A DNA stretch of 55,774 bases from an uncultured Oxalobacter sp. (lineage in GTDB: Bacteria > Pseudomonadota > Gammaproteobacteria > Burkholderiales > Burkholderiaceae_D), in assembly GCA_934270705.1 (NCBI GenBank), contig CAKQQG010000007.1, positions 1 through 55,774 of the forward strand, written 5' to 3'. Within the stretch, counting starts at the first letter, position 1. Each line of letters opens with the position of its first letter. Positions 19,800 through 28,106 of the stretch are shown in pieces. The notes beneath the pieces are model-generated. The model had not been told where the DNA came from. It saw nothing but the letters and a program-made list of their open reading frames with translations, and searched no databases. A program made the translations under genes and the position numbers.

Positions 19800-20636
19800 A
19801 TGAAATATTTTCAGTGCGGACGTTACCGTTTCAGGGTGGAAGGTGAACAGGCCAGACCGCTGGTGATGGGGATTCTCAATGTTACCCCGGATTCTTTTTC
19901 GGACGGCGGACGTTATGATTCCGTACCGGCTGCGATTTCACGTGCCGAAGTGATGATCCGTGAAGGTGTCGATATTATCGATATCGGTGCAGAGTCGTCA
20001 CGTCCGGGAGCGGGTGCTGTTTCCCTTCAGGAAGAGCTGGACCGTATCATGCCGGTTATCGAGGCACTGAGAGATTGCGGCAGACCCTTGTCTGTCGATA
20101 CATACAAACCGGAAGTTATGACTGCAGTACTGGCATCCGGAGTGGATATGATCAACGATATTTGCGGATTTTCAAGGGAAGAATCGCTCAATGCTGTCGC
20201 GTCATATGATTGCGGTTTGTGTGTGATGCATATGCAGGGAGAGCCCGGTACCATGCAGGACAATCCGCGTTATGGGGACGTGGTTGCCGAAGTGTCGGAT
20301 TTTCTGGCTCGACAGGTAGCAAGTCTGTTATCTGTCGGTGTGGCACATAATCGTATTTGTATCGACCCCGGCTTCGGGTTCGGTAAAACACTGGACGACA
20401 ATCTGACACTTCTTAGGCAACTGGATAGGGTAGGCGAACGGCTGGATTTGCCGGTGCTGGCAGGCTTGTCGCGCAAATCAGTCGTCGGTGCGCTGACTGG
20501 CAAACCGGTTGGTGAAAGACTGGCCGGCAATCTTGCCATTGCCTTGTCCGCCGTTTCGCACGGCGCTTGTATTGTGCGGGTACACGAAGTCGGTGAGACA
20601 GTGGATGCACTGAATGTCTGGCTGGCAACGCGGTAA
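19800..20636 (+). CDS. folP: Dihydropteroate synthase
   Basis: A 278-residue TIM-barrel enzyme that condenses dihydropterin pyrophosphate with p-aminobenzoate in folate synthesis. Signatures: [17 protein letters not shown] near residue 23, [11 protein letters not shown] near 60, [32 protein letters not shown] and LSRKSVVG. Length is normal. It ends 24 bases before the chosen glmM start, so the two form a unit as in most proteobacteria. Confidence 0.96.
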   Translation: MKYFQCGRYRFRVEGEQARPLVMGILNVTPDSFSDGGRYDSVPAAISRAEVMIREGVDIIDIGAESSRPGAGAVSLQEELDRIMPVIEALRDCGRPLSVDTYKPEVMTAVLASGVDMINDICGFSREESLNAVASYDCGLCVMHMQGEPGTMQDNPRYGDVVAEVSDFLARQVASLLSVGVAHNRICIDPGFGFGKTLDDNLTLLRQLDRVGERLDLPVLAGLSRKSVVGALTGKPVGERLAGNLAIALSAVSHGACIVRVHEVGETVDALNVWLATR

Positions 20637-20659
20637 TGATTTTGGAGACTGACTATAAA

Positions 20660-22006
20660 ATGAAACGTCGATATTTTGGAACGGATGGTGTGCGCGGTCG
20701 GGTTGGTGAAGCACCTGTTACGCCTGATTTTGTTATGAAACTCGGCTATGCTGCAGGCAAGGTACTGACGCGGACGGCAACGGCTTCCGGAACCCCGGCT
20801 GTACTGATCGGTAAAGATACCCGTATTTCAGGATATATGCTGGAAGCTGCCTTGCAGGCAGGTCTTTCCGCTGCCGGAGTGGATGTCGTGTTGTCCGGAC
20901 CGATGCCTACACCTGCGGTAGCATATCTGACAAGAGCATTGCGACTGGCAGCAGGGGTCGTTATTTCGGCGTCACACAATCCCTATTACGACAACGGGAT
21001 CAAATTCTTTTCAGCTTCGGGCAACAAATTGCCTGACGATATGGAATTGGAAATCGAGTCGCTGATCGACAAGCCGATGAATTGCGCCAGCTCGGAGATG
21101 TTAGGCAAGGTCAGAAGACTTGATGATGCACAGGGACGATATATCGAGTTTTGCAAAAGTACGTTTCCTAGCAGCTACGATTTGCGTGGGCTGAAAATCG
21201 TGGTCGATTGTGCCAATGGAGCGGCATATCATATTGCACCATGTGTATTCCATGAACTGGGTGCCGATGTTGTGACAATTGGCGCGTCGCCCAACGGTCT
21301 CAATATCAATGAATACTGTGGTGCGACTTCTGTCGATGCACTGGTTGAAGCAGTGCTGGAAAACGGTGCCGATCTCGGGATTGCCCTGGATGGCGATGCG
21401 GACAGACTTGTGATGGTTGATTCTGTCGGTCGAGTCTATAACGGTGACCAACTTCTGTACCTGATTGTCAAGGACAGGCTGGCATACAGCGATGTCAAGG
21501 GGGTTGTCGGTACCCTGATGACGAATATGGGACTGGAAATCGCTTTCCGGGAAAAACAGATCGGTTTCGTGCGTGCGAATGTGGGCGATCGTTATGTACT
21601 GGAAGCACTTCTGGAAAAAGGCTGGTTGTTGGGAGGCGAAGGTTCTGGTCACCTGATTTGTCTGGACAAGCATACAACCGGCGATGGCATTATTTCGGCA
21701 TTGCAGGTGCTTGCGGCATTGCGACGTCATAAAACGACCTTGCCAGCTTTTATCAGTGAACTGAAACTGTTTCCGCAAACGCTGGTCAATGTCCGTATTC
21801 GGCATGGTTTCAACTGGAAAGAAAATGTCGCGTTACAGGCTGAAAAACAGGCAGTCGATCAGATTCTTGGGAATAATGGACGGGTTTTGATCCGACCATC
21901 GGGCACTGAGCCGCTGCTACGTATTATGGTTGAGACAGCCGATCCTGCCGAGGCGCAGTCGCTGGCGGAACGGATTGCTGCGGTATGCCGCGCCGAAGCG
22001 GCCTGA
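20660..22006 (+). CDS. glmM: Phosphoglucosamine mutase
   Basis: A 448-residue alpha-D-phosphohexomutase that converts glucosamine-6-phosphate to glucosamine-1-phosphate for peptidoglycan and lipopolysaccharide. The active-site phosphoserine lies in [13 protein letters not shown] (Ser105 here), the metal loop is [11 protein letters not shown], the sugar loop GEGSGHLI and the phosphate loop [11 protein letters not shown]. The start at 20660 ([13 protein letters not shown]) matches the family; an earlier in-frame codon at 20636 overlaps the folP stop and adds eight atypical residues. Confidence 0.96.
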   Translation: MKRRYFGTDGVRGRVGEAPVTPDFVMKLGYAAGKVLTRTATASGTPAVLIGKDTRISGYMLEAALQAGLSAAGVDVVLSGPMPTPAVAYLTRALRLAAGVVISASHNPYYDNGIKFFSASGNKLPDDMELEIESLIDKPMNCASSEMLGKVRRLDDAQGRYIEFCKSTFPSSYDLRGLKIVVDCANGAAYHIAPCVFHELGADVVTIGASPNGLNINEYCGATSVDALVEAVLENGADLGIALDGDADRLVMVDSVGRVYNGDQLLYLIVKDRLAYSDVKGVVGTLMTNMGLEIAFREKQIGFVRANVGDRYVLEALLEKGWLLGGEGSGHLICLDKHTTGDGIISALQVLAALRRHKTTLPAFISELKLFPQTLVNVRIRHGFNWKENVALQAEKQAVDQILGNNGRVLIRPSGTEPLLRIMVETADPAEAQSLAERIAAVCRAEAA

Positions 22007-22180
22007 CAGGTTTATTGGTCGTTTGGTTCGCTTATCCGTTTATATGGAATACGCAAGCAAGTCGATACACATATAACGTGCATTGAAGTGTCAGGCATTA
22101 ATCATGTTGTGCGCCGTCACCGATCATCTGTGGTTGCGTGGTCATCCTCCAACGAACACATGAAAAGACAGGGCAGACAA

Positions 22181-22209
22181 TTGATTTTATGCGCCAGTAA
22201 CGGTATTAT
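22181..22209 (+). promoter_or_regulatory. Sigma-70-like promoter of tRNA-Pro
   Basis: TTGATT (22181-22186), a 17-base spacer and TATTAT (22204-22209), ending 9 bases before the tRNA. Confidence 0.65.
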
Positions 22210-22218
22210 TTCAACCCT

Positions 22219-22295
22219 CGGGGCGTAGCGCAGCCTGGTAGCGCAACTGGTTTGGGACCAGTGGGTCGGATGTTCGAATCATCTCGCCCCGACCA
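22219..22295 (+). tRNA. tRNA-Pro (anticodon UGG)
   Basis: 77 bases with encoded CCA. The acceptor stem CGGGGCG pairs with CGCCCCG, the D-arm is GCGC-AGCCTGGTA-GCGC, the anticodon arm ACTGG-TTTGGGA-CCAGT carries TGG, and the T-arm has TTCGAAT. A terminator follows immediately. Confidence 0.97.
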
Positions 22296-22303
22296 ATTTT
22301 CCG

Positions 22304-22333
22304 AAACAGGCTGTCGGCGACAGCCTGTTTTTT
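22304..22333 (+). terminator. Rho-independent terminator after tRNA-Pro
   Basis: A 12-pair stem AAACAGGCTGTC / GACAGCCTGTTT around GGC, then more T residues. Confidence 0.92.
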
Positions 22334-22352
22334 GTTAGCGGAAAAAGTCGTT

Positions 22353-22358
22353 TATAAT
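22353..22358 (+). promoter_or_regulatory. -10 element of tRNA-Arg
   Basis: TATAAT 31 bases before the tRNA. A poor -35 (TTTTGT, 17 bases upstream) overlaps the T-run of the preceding terminator. Confidence 0.5.
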
Positions 22359-22389
22359 AACGAGTATCACCGTCAATTATGTCGCTTAC

Positions 22390-22466
22390 CTGCCCTTAGC
22401 TCAGCTGGATAGAGCAACGGCCTTCTAAGCCGTAGGTCAGTGGTTCGAATCCACTAGGGCAGGCCA
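22390..22466 (+). tRNA. tRNA-Arg (anticodon UCU)
   Basis: 77 bases with encoded CCA. The acceptor stem CTGCCCT pairs fully with AGGGCAG, the anticodon arm is ACGGC-CTTCTAA-GCCGT (TCT) and the T-arm AGTGG-TTCGAAT-CCACT. An integrase remnant begins 28 bases downstream on the opposite strand, so the 3' end of this tRNA has probably served as an attachment site. I find no second copy of its 3' end within the window. Confidence 0.97.
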
Positions 22467-22493
22467 CTTCAAGTTATTGATAAATAACGCTTT

Positions 22494-22841
22494 TCATTTT
22501 TCCTCCTTATCATCTTCACTGGCATGCTGTGACAAAATTGTGACAGCTGGTGACAGGATGTTATCCACGATCTGGGCGTTCTGTTTCAGCTTGTGTGGAG
22601 AAAGATGCGCATAACGCCGGACCATCTCGGCACTGTTCCATCCACCCATTTCCTGTAACTCATGCAGCGGTACACCATTCTGAATCAGAATGGATGCCCA
22701 GGTATGCCGGTTGTCATGCCAGCGATAGTCTGTAATACCAGCCTGTCTCAAGGCTCGTCTGAAAGCCGTCTTGATATCCAGAATCCGTTTTCCGTGATAC
22801 GTAAACACAAAATCCGGATGCTGGTCAGGAAGATGGCCCAT
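22494..22841 (-). pseudogene. Tyrosine recombinase (integrase) C-terminal remnant
   Basis: The 115 residues cover only the last third of a phage/ICE-type tyrosine integrase. The catalytic-domain motifs HDNRHTWASILIQNGVPLHE (H-x-x-R-H region), LQEMGGWNSAEMVRRYAH and the nucleophile Tyr in the final RRYAHLS are visible. The core-binding domain and the first catalytic Arg are missing: the upstream side is cut near HPDFVFTYHGKR and runs straight into a toxin-antitoxin fragment on the other strand. Lying 28 bases from tRNA-Arg with its C-terminus towards the tRNA, it marks an old integration event. The protein cannot be an active integrase. Confidence 0.85.
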
Positions 22842-22988
22842 GAAAGAAGAATTCCCTTTGATGTGTTGCTTGACCCTTTTTTCAGTTATTCCAACATGGC
22901 TGCATTAGGTGAAAGTGCCTATCAGATACGTCAGGGCAAGACGGTCACCCGAACACTGGATGAACTGGACGCGATGGCCAATGAGTAA
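22842..22988 (+). pseudogene. RelB/DinJ-type antitoxin, C-terminal fragment
   Basis: About 48 codons that read as the C-terminus of a RelB/DinJ-family antitoxin: RRIPFDVLLDPFFSYSNM, then ALGESAYQIRQGKTVTRTLD and a final ELDAMANE. The N-terminal ribbon-helix-helix DNA-binding half is gone, and the sequence abuts the integrase remnant. The open frame continues upstream only as antisense of the integrase. Its TAA overlaps the start of the toxin fragment by 8 bases, the usual coupled antitoxin-toxin order. In-frame starts are lacking near the 5' end, so it is probably not expressed. Confidence 0.75.
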
Positions 22989-23142
22989 GATTGTTTTTTC
23001 GGAACAGGCCTTTGAGGAATACCTGTATTGGCAAGTGCAGGGCAGAAAGGTGCTGAAACGGCTTAATTCCCTGTTAAAGAAGATCAGTCATGATCCGTTT
23101 TCAGGTCTCGGAAAATCGGAAGGATTGAAAGAAAATCTTTTC
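22981..23142 (+). pseudogene. YoeB-type toxin, N-terminal fragment
   Basis: The first 54 codons match YoeB/Txe mRNA interferases: MSKIVFSEQAFEEYLYWQ, then KVLKRLNSLLKKISHDPFSG and GKSEGLKENL. After that the frame changes abruptly into Gly/Ala-rich sequence that is the out-of-frame reading of the next gene. In YoeB the catalytic Arg and His and the C-terminal Tyr lie beyond this point, so the toxin is dead. The start overlaps the antitoxin stop. The break near 23140 is a second junction in this locus. Confidence 0.75.
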
Positions 23143-23611
23143 GGACCTGAAGCAGGCGGTCGAGGAGATGGAGATCACGCAGGACAAGGCGATGGAGCTG
23201 GCAAAGTTGCGGCGGTTGCAGGTGACGCGGCAGCAGGAAGTGCAACAGCAGCAGGCGGCTTTCCGGCAGCAGCAGGAATATGCGGAGCGGGTCCAGGGGT
23301 TTTCACGGGCGGCGACGGCGTTGTTCGGCCAGCTGGCGGCGAGTGATCCGGCTTATCGGGTGAAGGAGGCGAAAATCGCCGAGGCGCTGCGCAATCCGGC
23401 TTTCGTGCAGAATATGATCGCCAAGTTCCAGCCGGAGCAGTGGCTGGATCAGTTGCGGTTCATGTATGACGCGATACCCGCGACGGTCGCCACGCCCACA
23501 AGACGGGCGACGCCGATTTCGAGCCGTCCGTCCCGTCTGGGGGTGTCTGTCTCGCCGGATGCCACGGGGGCGGATCGGGTGGATCAGCTTTTGCGGTCGG
23601 TGGGGATTTGA
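23141..23611 (+). pseudogene. Coiled-coil protein of unknown function, N-terminally truncated
   Basis: The frame is open from the junction at about 23141; the first ATG is 23168, giving 147 residues. Residues up to about 55 form a Gln/Glu-rich coiled coil (MELAKLRRLQVTRQQEVQQQ), followed by ALFGQLAASDPAYRVKEAKI, PEQWLDQLRFMYDAI and a Pro/Thr/Arg-rich tail ending DRVDQLLRSVGI. The GC-rich codon use differs from the neighbouring fragments. The layout resembles phage structural or scaffold-like proteins, but I cannot name a family. The coding sense appears to begin before the ATG (SDLKQAVEEM), so the 5' part was probably lost when it was joined to the toxin fragment. Confidence 0.5.
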
Positions 23612-23620
23612 GACGGAGCC

Positions 23621-23655
23621 ACAAAAAACGCCCCTTCGGGGGCGTTTGTGTTTTC
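23621..23655. terminator. Bidirectional hairpin terminator
   Basis: AAACGCCCC-TTCG-GGGGCGTTT, extended by CAC/GTG arms and A/T-runs on both sides, between two convergent gene remnants. It can end transcripts from either strand. Confidence 0.85.
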
Positions 23656-23803
23656 AGGAACGGGGAAAGAGGTTGTTTTTGATGTCGCCGGCCTGTACGT
23701 CCAGTTCCGGAAAGAGATAGGCACGTGTGATGCCCATGGTTTTCAGTTCGTCGAGAATGCCTTGTTTTTTGTCGGCGGCGATGGTGATGTGTTCTGTTCT
23801 GTT
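23654..23803 (-). pseudogene. FRG-domain-like protein, C-terminal fragment
   Basis: Fifty codons ending at TGA 23654 translate to EHITIAADKKQGILDELKTM, GITRAYLFPELDVQAGDIKN and NLFPRS. This resembles the conserved C-terminus of FRG-domain proteins (a pattern of ILxELxxMGIxxAxLFPDLDxLAxxIK). No start codon or upstream FRG motif is present: the frame runs back only to a stop at 23837 belonging to a different gene. FRG proteins are often found with phages and defence loci, which suits the setting. Family assignment is from memory of the motif and is moderate. Confidence 0.5.
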
Positions 23804-23836
23804 GGGTGATTTGCTGACGGAGTGGATGGACGACGG

Positions 23837-24274
23837 TTATTGTTCACACTGGCTTGGCGTTGCATGAATGGAGGCGAGTTCGTTGCCCTCTGTATCTTTG
23901 TAGCGGTGGAGGATACTGACGTTTTGGGACAGGAACAAAGGGGTTTTGATATCGTGGCACAGGTCGGCGATAGCACGTTGTTCCAATGGCGCTTGTCCGG
24001 CTTTCCGGAATCGTTTGATGTCGGTGACGGTGTAGTCGTAGGTCAGGAGATGGTCTCCGGCCGTGATATGTACCAGTGTGGTATTGCCGTCGATTTTCAG
24101 TGGGGTGTTCCGGTTGCGACCGGTGGCGAATTTTTCGAGTTCGGTACTGATTTCCACCGTATATGGAGGTGTGTTGAAGTAAGTAATGAAATTGATGATA
24201 TCGTCAATGTAATGAAAGATGATGATGCCTATGATGCCGCATAACAGACGGAGAATGAACGGACGTTTTTTCAT
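23837..24274 (-). CDS. Small membrane-anchored hypothetical protein
   Basis: 145 residues. An N-terminal basic-hydrophobic segment (RPFILRLLCGIIGIIIFHYI) forms a signal anchor; the rest is predicted periplasmic. The pattern PLKIDGNTTLVHITAG, LLTYDYTVTDI, LCHDIKTPLFLSQNVSILHR and a final Cys in ATPSQC resembles a common family of small proteins in proteobacteria with two conserved Cys flanking a V-x-I-x-Y/H-R-Y-x-D strand. Those proteins have no assigned role as far as I know. The gene is isolated, low in GC for the region and lies in the remnant zone, so it was probably acquired. It looks complete; the ribosome-binding site before ATG 24274 is weak. Confidence 0.6.
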   Translation of the reverse strand: MKKRPFILRLLCGIIGIIIFHYIDDIINFITYFNTPPYTVEISTELEKFATGRNRNTPLKIDGNTTLVHITAGDHLLTYDYTVTDIKRFRKAGQAPLEQRAIADLCHDIKTPLFLSQNVSILHRYKDTEGNELASIHATPSQCEQ

Positions 24275-25400
24275 GGGGCTGTCTTGTTCATCGGTTCGTT
24301 TATCCGTACCCGATGTATCAGGAAAGATATTACAGGGTATGCTGAACTTGATATTTCACCGGGATTGCATGTTTTCAGATGGTTCAGGTATCCGGTTTTC
24401 CGTTTGATTTTCCGGCGTCCATGCCAGACTCAAACTTTATACGCTGTCGGATGAAACGGCAAATATATTGTGGATGTCAGTATTTTGGCAGTGTGGGAGT
24501 GGCATGACGATATGTTCAGGTTATGTTCAGGTCGTTCTGGTATCGCTGTTGGGTGTATTTCCGGCGCAATGGTACAGGTGAACTGTTTCGGGCGGATGGT
24601 TGGCGGAGGGCACGCCGGAATTTGCGACGTAAGCCATCGGAAATAACAAATCATAATAAGGCAAGTGGTATGCCAAAAAGACACGCAATCTGTTGAAGCC
24701 TGCGCCAATCAATGCATGACGGGCTTTCTCCACAAGGTTATCCACAGGTTTGCGTGGATAACGGAAAAGTCAAGGGGCAGAAAAAAACCGTTGGGAAATA
24801 TCCACGGATGGTGAACTTGACAAGAAAAACAGGATGGATTAAGGGGCGATGTCATCTGCGCAAAATATGATCGTTTTATGTAAGTCATTGATTTATATGT
24901 TTGAAAATTGGTTATTCCGTGACTTGTCCACAGAAAATGTGAAGAAGTGAGTGGATGGCTTTCCGGCAGGAAAAAGATACCGGTATGTCATGAAACGGTC
25001 ATGAAAACGAAAATTTTTGTGGAAAGTCAATGCAATAGCGGAGAGTTTTCCACCGATAGGGGAAAAACGGCAGGCAAGTTGTGTTCCTGTGTTTTGTCGT
25101 CCTTGATATGGAAAAACATGAGGATGACAACAGGGGACGCAGGCCTGTGGTGGGAAGGTTGTGATACGCGCAAGGTCGGCAGATTACGGCGTGCCCGATA
25201 TGGTGGCATGGTATTTCAGCATTTGTCTGAACGAATCGTGAGCGATTGACAGGACAGGAAAAATGTCTTTGAGAGTACTGTTTGAGTTCCGGAAAATATG
25301 GATGATGCAAGGGTAAAGAATCGTTTCCCTGTATGATTTTCTGTGATACTTTTCAGGTGGGTAGTCGTTTCGGAATGGATGTCGTCAGACGGGGGGAAAG
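24275..25400. other. Long stretch without a credible gene
   Basis: About 1.1 kb in which every open frame on either strand is short, starts poorly and reads like non-coding translation (odd Cys/Arg/Trp richness, no domains). Base composition is somewhat lower in GC than in the flanking core genes. The only structure I see is the group of DnaA-box-like 9-mers at 24726-24932. It may be eroded former mobile DNA. Confidence 0.6.
24726..24932. promoter_or_regulatory. Cluster of DnaA-box-like 9-mers
   Basis: TTCTCCACA (24726-24734), perfect TTATCCACA (24738-24746), TTATCCACG on the minus strand (24753-24761), ATATCCACG (24798-24806, two mismatches) and TTGTCCACA (24924-24932), with an AT-rich stretch between the fourth and fifth. 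Three lie within 36 bases in mixed orientation. This looks like part of a replication-origin or DnaA-binding locus, perhaps left by an integrated plasmid or element. No rep gene is adjacent. Confidence 0.4.
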
Positions 25401-25943
25401 ATGATTGTCGAGGAGCGGTGCGGGAATTTTGTCAATATTTATGTGGACGGTTTCGTCTTTACGGCCGATAGCGGCAAACGGGTCTGGGGGTTCGGTGACG
25501 GCGACGACAGCAGTGAGCGTCTGGAGCGGGAAGCATCTGCGCGGGGAATGACGAAGGATGCGTTTGTCGCGGCTTATACAGGAATTTGCAATGCCTCGGC
25601 CGGTTGGGATGATCCGCAGTGGACATACCGTTACCATATTGCGGCAATGAATAGTCAGGGTACGCTCATGCAGGAAGAAATCATGGATCGGGTGGAGCAG
25701 GCGATCGAGCGTAACAAGGTGTGGCAGGACAGGGATCAGTGTCGTGAAATGCTCAAACGCTATGCCTCGATGGGCATGATCCGCCAATTCGGACTGTGTA
25801 TCATGAAATACATTTCCGATCGAGAGGACGGCAAACGCAGCCGGATCGTTTATTGTATGGATGAGTTGTCTCCATCTGAATTGTCGGGGCTGGTGCCGGA
25901 AAAAGTGCTCAATAGCGCGATTCATCGTTCAGGCACGACGTAA
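25401..25943 (+). CDS. Hypothetical protein
   Basis: 180 residues, not recognised. The ATG at 25401 follows a G-rich ribosome-binding stretch (GGGGGGAAAG). No signal peptide or membrane segment. The N-terminus (residues 1-40) looks like short beta strands (FVNIYVDGFVFTADSG). The middle is acidic and Trp-bearing (GWDDPQWTYRYHIAAMN). The C-terminal half, EEIMDRVEQAIERN, then CREMLKRYASMGMIRQFG and RSRIVYCMDELSPSEL, could be helix-turn-helix or winged-helix-like, but that is only a secondary-structure impression. It stands alone between the gene-poor stretch and a convergent methyltransferase gene. Codon use is like the core genes, so it appears real and perhaps lineage-restricted. Confidence 0.6.
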   Translation: MIVEERCGNFVNIYVDGFVFTADSGKRVWGFGDGDDSSERLEREASARGMTKDAFVAAYTGICNASAGWDDPQWTYRYHIAAMNSQGTLMQEEIMDRVEQAIERNKVWQDRDQCREMLKRYASMGMIRQFGLCIMKYISDREDGKRSRIVYCMDELSPSELSGLVPEKVLNSAIHRSGTT

Positions 25944-26026
25944 TGTCCTGTGCAGGGGAAACAGTGGCGAGGTGATTTCGTCTGTCGGACAAGAATGCCG
26001 GCCATGCCAGTCGGCGGCTCCCATGG

Positions 26027-26647
26027 TTATTCAGGATCGGGGATGGATGCCGCCTTGCGCTTTTCCGCTTCGGTGATCGTCCAGAGGTAAACGGTTTTGG
26101 TGCCGACCTGTTCGATTTTGTCGGCCGGCCATTCCGGCCCCATGTCCGATTCATTGGAAACGACACGTGAGCCGACCTTGAGCTGTTTCCAGAGGATGGG
26201 GCGCAGTTCGTAGTTGATGGTTTGCGGCAAATAGAGTGCCACGACGGTCGCATCTGAAAAATCCACTTTGTAGAAGTTGCCGAGCCGGAACTGGACGAGA
26301 TGTTCCACTTTAGCGGCTTTGGCGTTGGCATTGGCTTCCTCGATACGCTTGGGGTTCAGATCGATGCCGACACCATGTGCGCCATAATCTTTTGCAGCGG
26401 CGATAACGATACGACCATCGCCGCAGCCCAGATCGTAAATGAGATCGTTTTCGTTGATTTCCGCCAGTTTGAGCATGCCATCCACAGTTTCCGGCCATGT
26501 CGTGATGAAGCCCGCGTCAAGTTCAGGGCCCATCATTTCGTCAAGACCGAATTGGGACTTGGCGCAGATCACGACGAAAACCGGTGTCAGCAGTGCGACG
26601 AGGATAAAGAGGGCGAAAGTCAGGCGGGTTTTTTTCTTTGAATTCAT
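26027..26647 (-). CDS. Membrane-anchored SAM-dependent methyltransferase
   Basis: 206 residues. An N-terminal hydrophobic segment (about residues 8-28, TFALFILVALLTPVFVVICA) acts as signal anchor, followed by a class I methyltransferase domain with motif I LIYDLGCGDGRIVIAAAKDY near residue 70 and an acidic motif II GVGIDLNPKRIEEA. The C-terminal strand is degenerate (VYLWTITEAEKRK). The substrate is unknown; proteins of this type are often annotated simply as class I methyltransferases. It lies 13 bases after the APC permease gene on the same strand, so the two are probably co-transcribed. A catalytic domain on the periplasmic side would lack SAM, so the topology is probably inside-facing or the hydrophobic stretch only a membrane tether. 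Confidence 0.8.
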   Translation of the reverse strand: MNSKKKTRLTFALFILVALLTPVFVVICAKSQFGLDEMMGPELDAGFITTWPETVDGMLKLAEINENDLIYDLGCGDGRIVIAAAKDYGAHGVGIDLNPKRIEEANANAKAAKVEHLVQFRLGNFYKVDFSDATVVALYLPQTINYELRPILWKQLKVGSRVVSNESDMGPEWPADKIEQVGTKTVYLWTITEAEKRKAASIPDPE

Positions 26648-26660
26648 GAAAAGATCTCTG

Positions 26661-28106
26661 TCAGGTATCGGCAGTTGTGGCGGTCTGTTTTTTGTCAGTA
26701 TCTATCCGGTTGATGATCCACAGGAAAACCAGCCCGGGCAAGAGGACGGCGACGCCGATCCATGCGGCGTTGATCCCGCCTAGCGACTGGTCATACACAT
26801 AAGACAGGCTAGACCATAACATATAGCTGCATGTCAGACAAAAAATCAGCGGCAGAAACGGATAGAAAGGTACCCTGAAAGGTCTTTGGGTGTGCGGATC
26901 TCGTATCCGGAGTACGAAAAGGGAAATACCGGAAAGCAGGAAAAACAGCCAGAATACCGGTGCGGTGAATTCGACCATGGATTTGAATCCGCTGCCGATC
27001 AGGGTGCCCAGTACGACCAGTGCCAGAGATGCCAGGCATTGTATATACAAGGCGTTCACAGGGGTATCGCGTCGTGCGTCCCAGACACCGAGTTTGCGCA
27101 GGACATGCCAGTCACGGCCCATGGCGTAACTGGTCCGCGCACCGACGATGATGGTGGCGTTGATGGAAGTCAGGGTGGAGATGGCGACCATCAGGGAAAT
27201 GATTTTTTGTGCGGTATTGCCGAAGGCCATTTGCATCAGGTCGGCGGCGATGGCAGGTGATGTCGCCATACCGGTAAATCCGAGTCCCTGCCAGTATGCC
27301 CATGTCACGAGCAGATACAATGCAGTGATGATGCCGATGGAAAAAACGAGTGCCCTGACCATATTGCGGTGACCGTCTTTGAGTTCCGCACTGATATAGG
27401 CTGCTTCGTTCCAGCCGCCGAAGGTCAGCAAGACAAAGACCATCGCCAGTCCGAAATTCGCGGAAAAAAGCGGTGAAGTGCCGGATGATTCGAGAAGCGG
27501 TGTAGTGGAAGCAGGTGTGGATGCATCTGCGGCAAGCAGATAAAATGCCGTCGCCATGATCAGGACAAGGGACAATACCTGAAGTCCGGTGAAAAGCGAT
27601 TGTGTCGCCATGCCGGTGCGGATATTGCGGATATTGGCCCATGAGAGAATGAAAATGATGGCAATGGCATACAGAAACGGGCCAGTGGCGGTACCGGCGA
27701 TATCCAGCGGGATGATACGGTTCATGTAATCGCCGAATACGAAAGCGAGCAGGGCGATGGAGCCGGTGGTGATGACCGACAGACGCGCCCATCCGAACAG
27801 AAATGAGATAGAGCGCCCGTAGGCTTTTTGCAGAAAGTGGTAGTCTCCGCCCGCATCAGGATAGGCGCAGGCAAGTTCAGCGTAACATAATGCACCGACC
27901 AGCGAAACCAGACCGCCGAGTATCCAGGCGGAAAACATCGACCCCGTCTCACCGGTCAGGTTGGCGACGACGGCTGGCGTCTTGAAGATGCCTGCGCCGA
28001 TGACCAGTCCAACGATCAGAGTGATGGCTTCGTGCAGGCGTAAAATCCGTCGTGGTCGGCCTGTTTCATTTGATGCCGAAGGTGTATTGTCGGGATTTTG
28101 GGGCAT
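26661..28106 (-). CDS. APC-family amino acid permease
   Basis: 481 residues with about twelve hydrophobic segments. The first helix carries the family signature ITLIVGLVIGAGIFKTP near residue 30, the unwound Gly-rich substrate and ion site. Other features are GALCYAELACAYPDAGGDYH and WNEAAYISAELKDGHRNM, typical of the L-type/basic amino acid exchanger side of the superfamily (PF13520-like). It is an inner-membrane transporter for amino acids or related amines; the substrate is not readable. The start at 28106 has AGGA a few bases upstream. The 280 bases before it (28107-28386) show no gene. Confidence 0.88.
   Translation of the reverse strand: MPQNPDNTPSASNETGRPRRILRLHEAITLIVGLVIGAGIFKTPAVVANLTGETGSMFSAWILGGLVSLVGALCYAELACAYPDAGGDYHFLQKAYGRSISFLFGWARLSVITTGSIALLAFVFGDYMNRIIPLDIAGTATGPFLYAIAIIFILSWANIRNIRTGMATQSLFTGLQVLSLVLIMATAFYLLAADASTPASTTPLLESSGTSPLFSANFGLAMVFVLLTFGGWNEAAYISAELKDGHRNMVRALVFSIGIITALYLLVTWAYWQGLGFTGMATSPAIAADLMQMAFGNTAQKIISLMVAISTLTSINATIIVGARTSYAMGRDWHVLRKLGVWDARRDTPVNALYIQCLASLALVVLGTLIGSGFKSMVEFTAPVFWLFFLLSGISLFVLRIRDPHTQRPFRVPFYPFLPLIFCLTCSYMLWSSLSYVYDQSLGGINAAWIGVAVLLPGLVFLWIINRIDTDKKQTATTADT

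Noticed and set aside
24527..24745. Possible 72-residue minus-strand protein that starts within the DnaA-like boxes
   Set aside because: GTG start with no Shine-Dalgarno and a sequence resembling no family; likely chance.
24947..25249. Possible 100-residue protein on the + strand
   Set aside because: Composition is rich in Arg, Trp and Cys without any motif, and the start lacks a ribosome-binding site.
24275..25400. Chromosomal oriC or terminus
   Set aside because: No dnaA/dnaN/parAB neighbours, no dif-like 28-mer found, and by eye the + strand stays G-rich on both sides, so no skew switch. The box cluster is kept only as an origin-like remnant.
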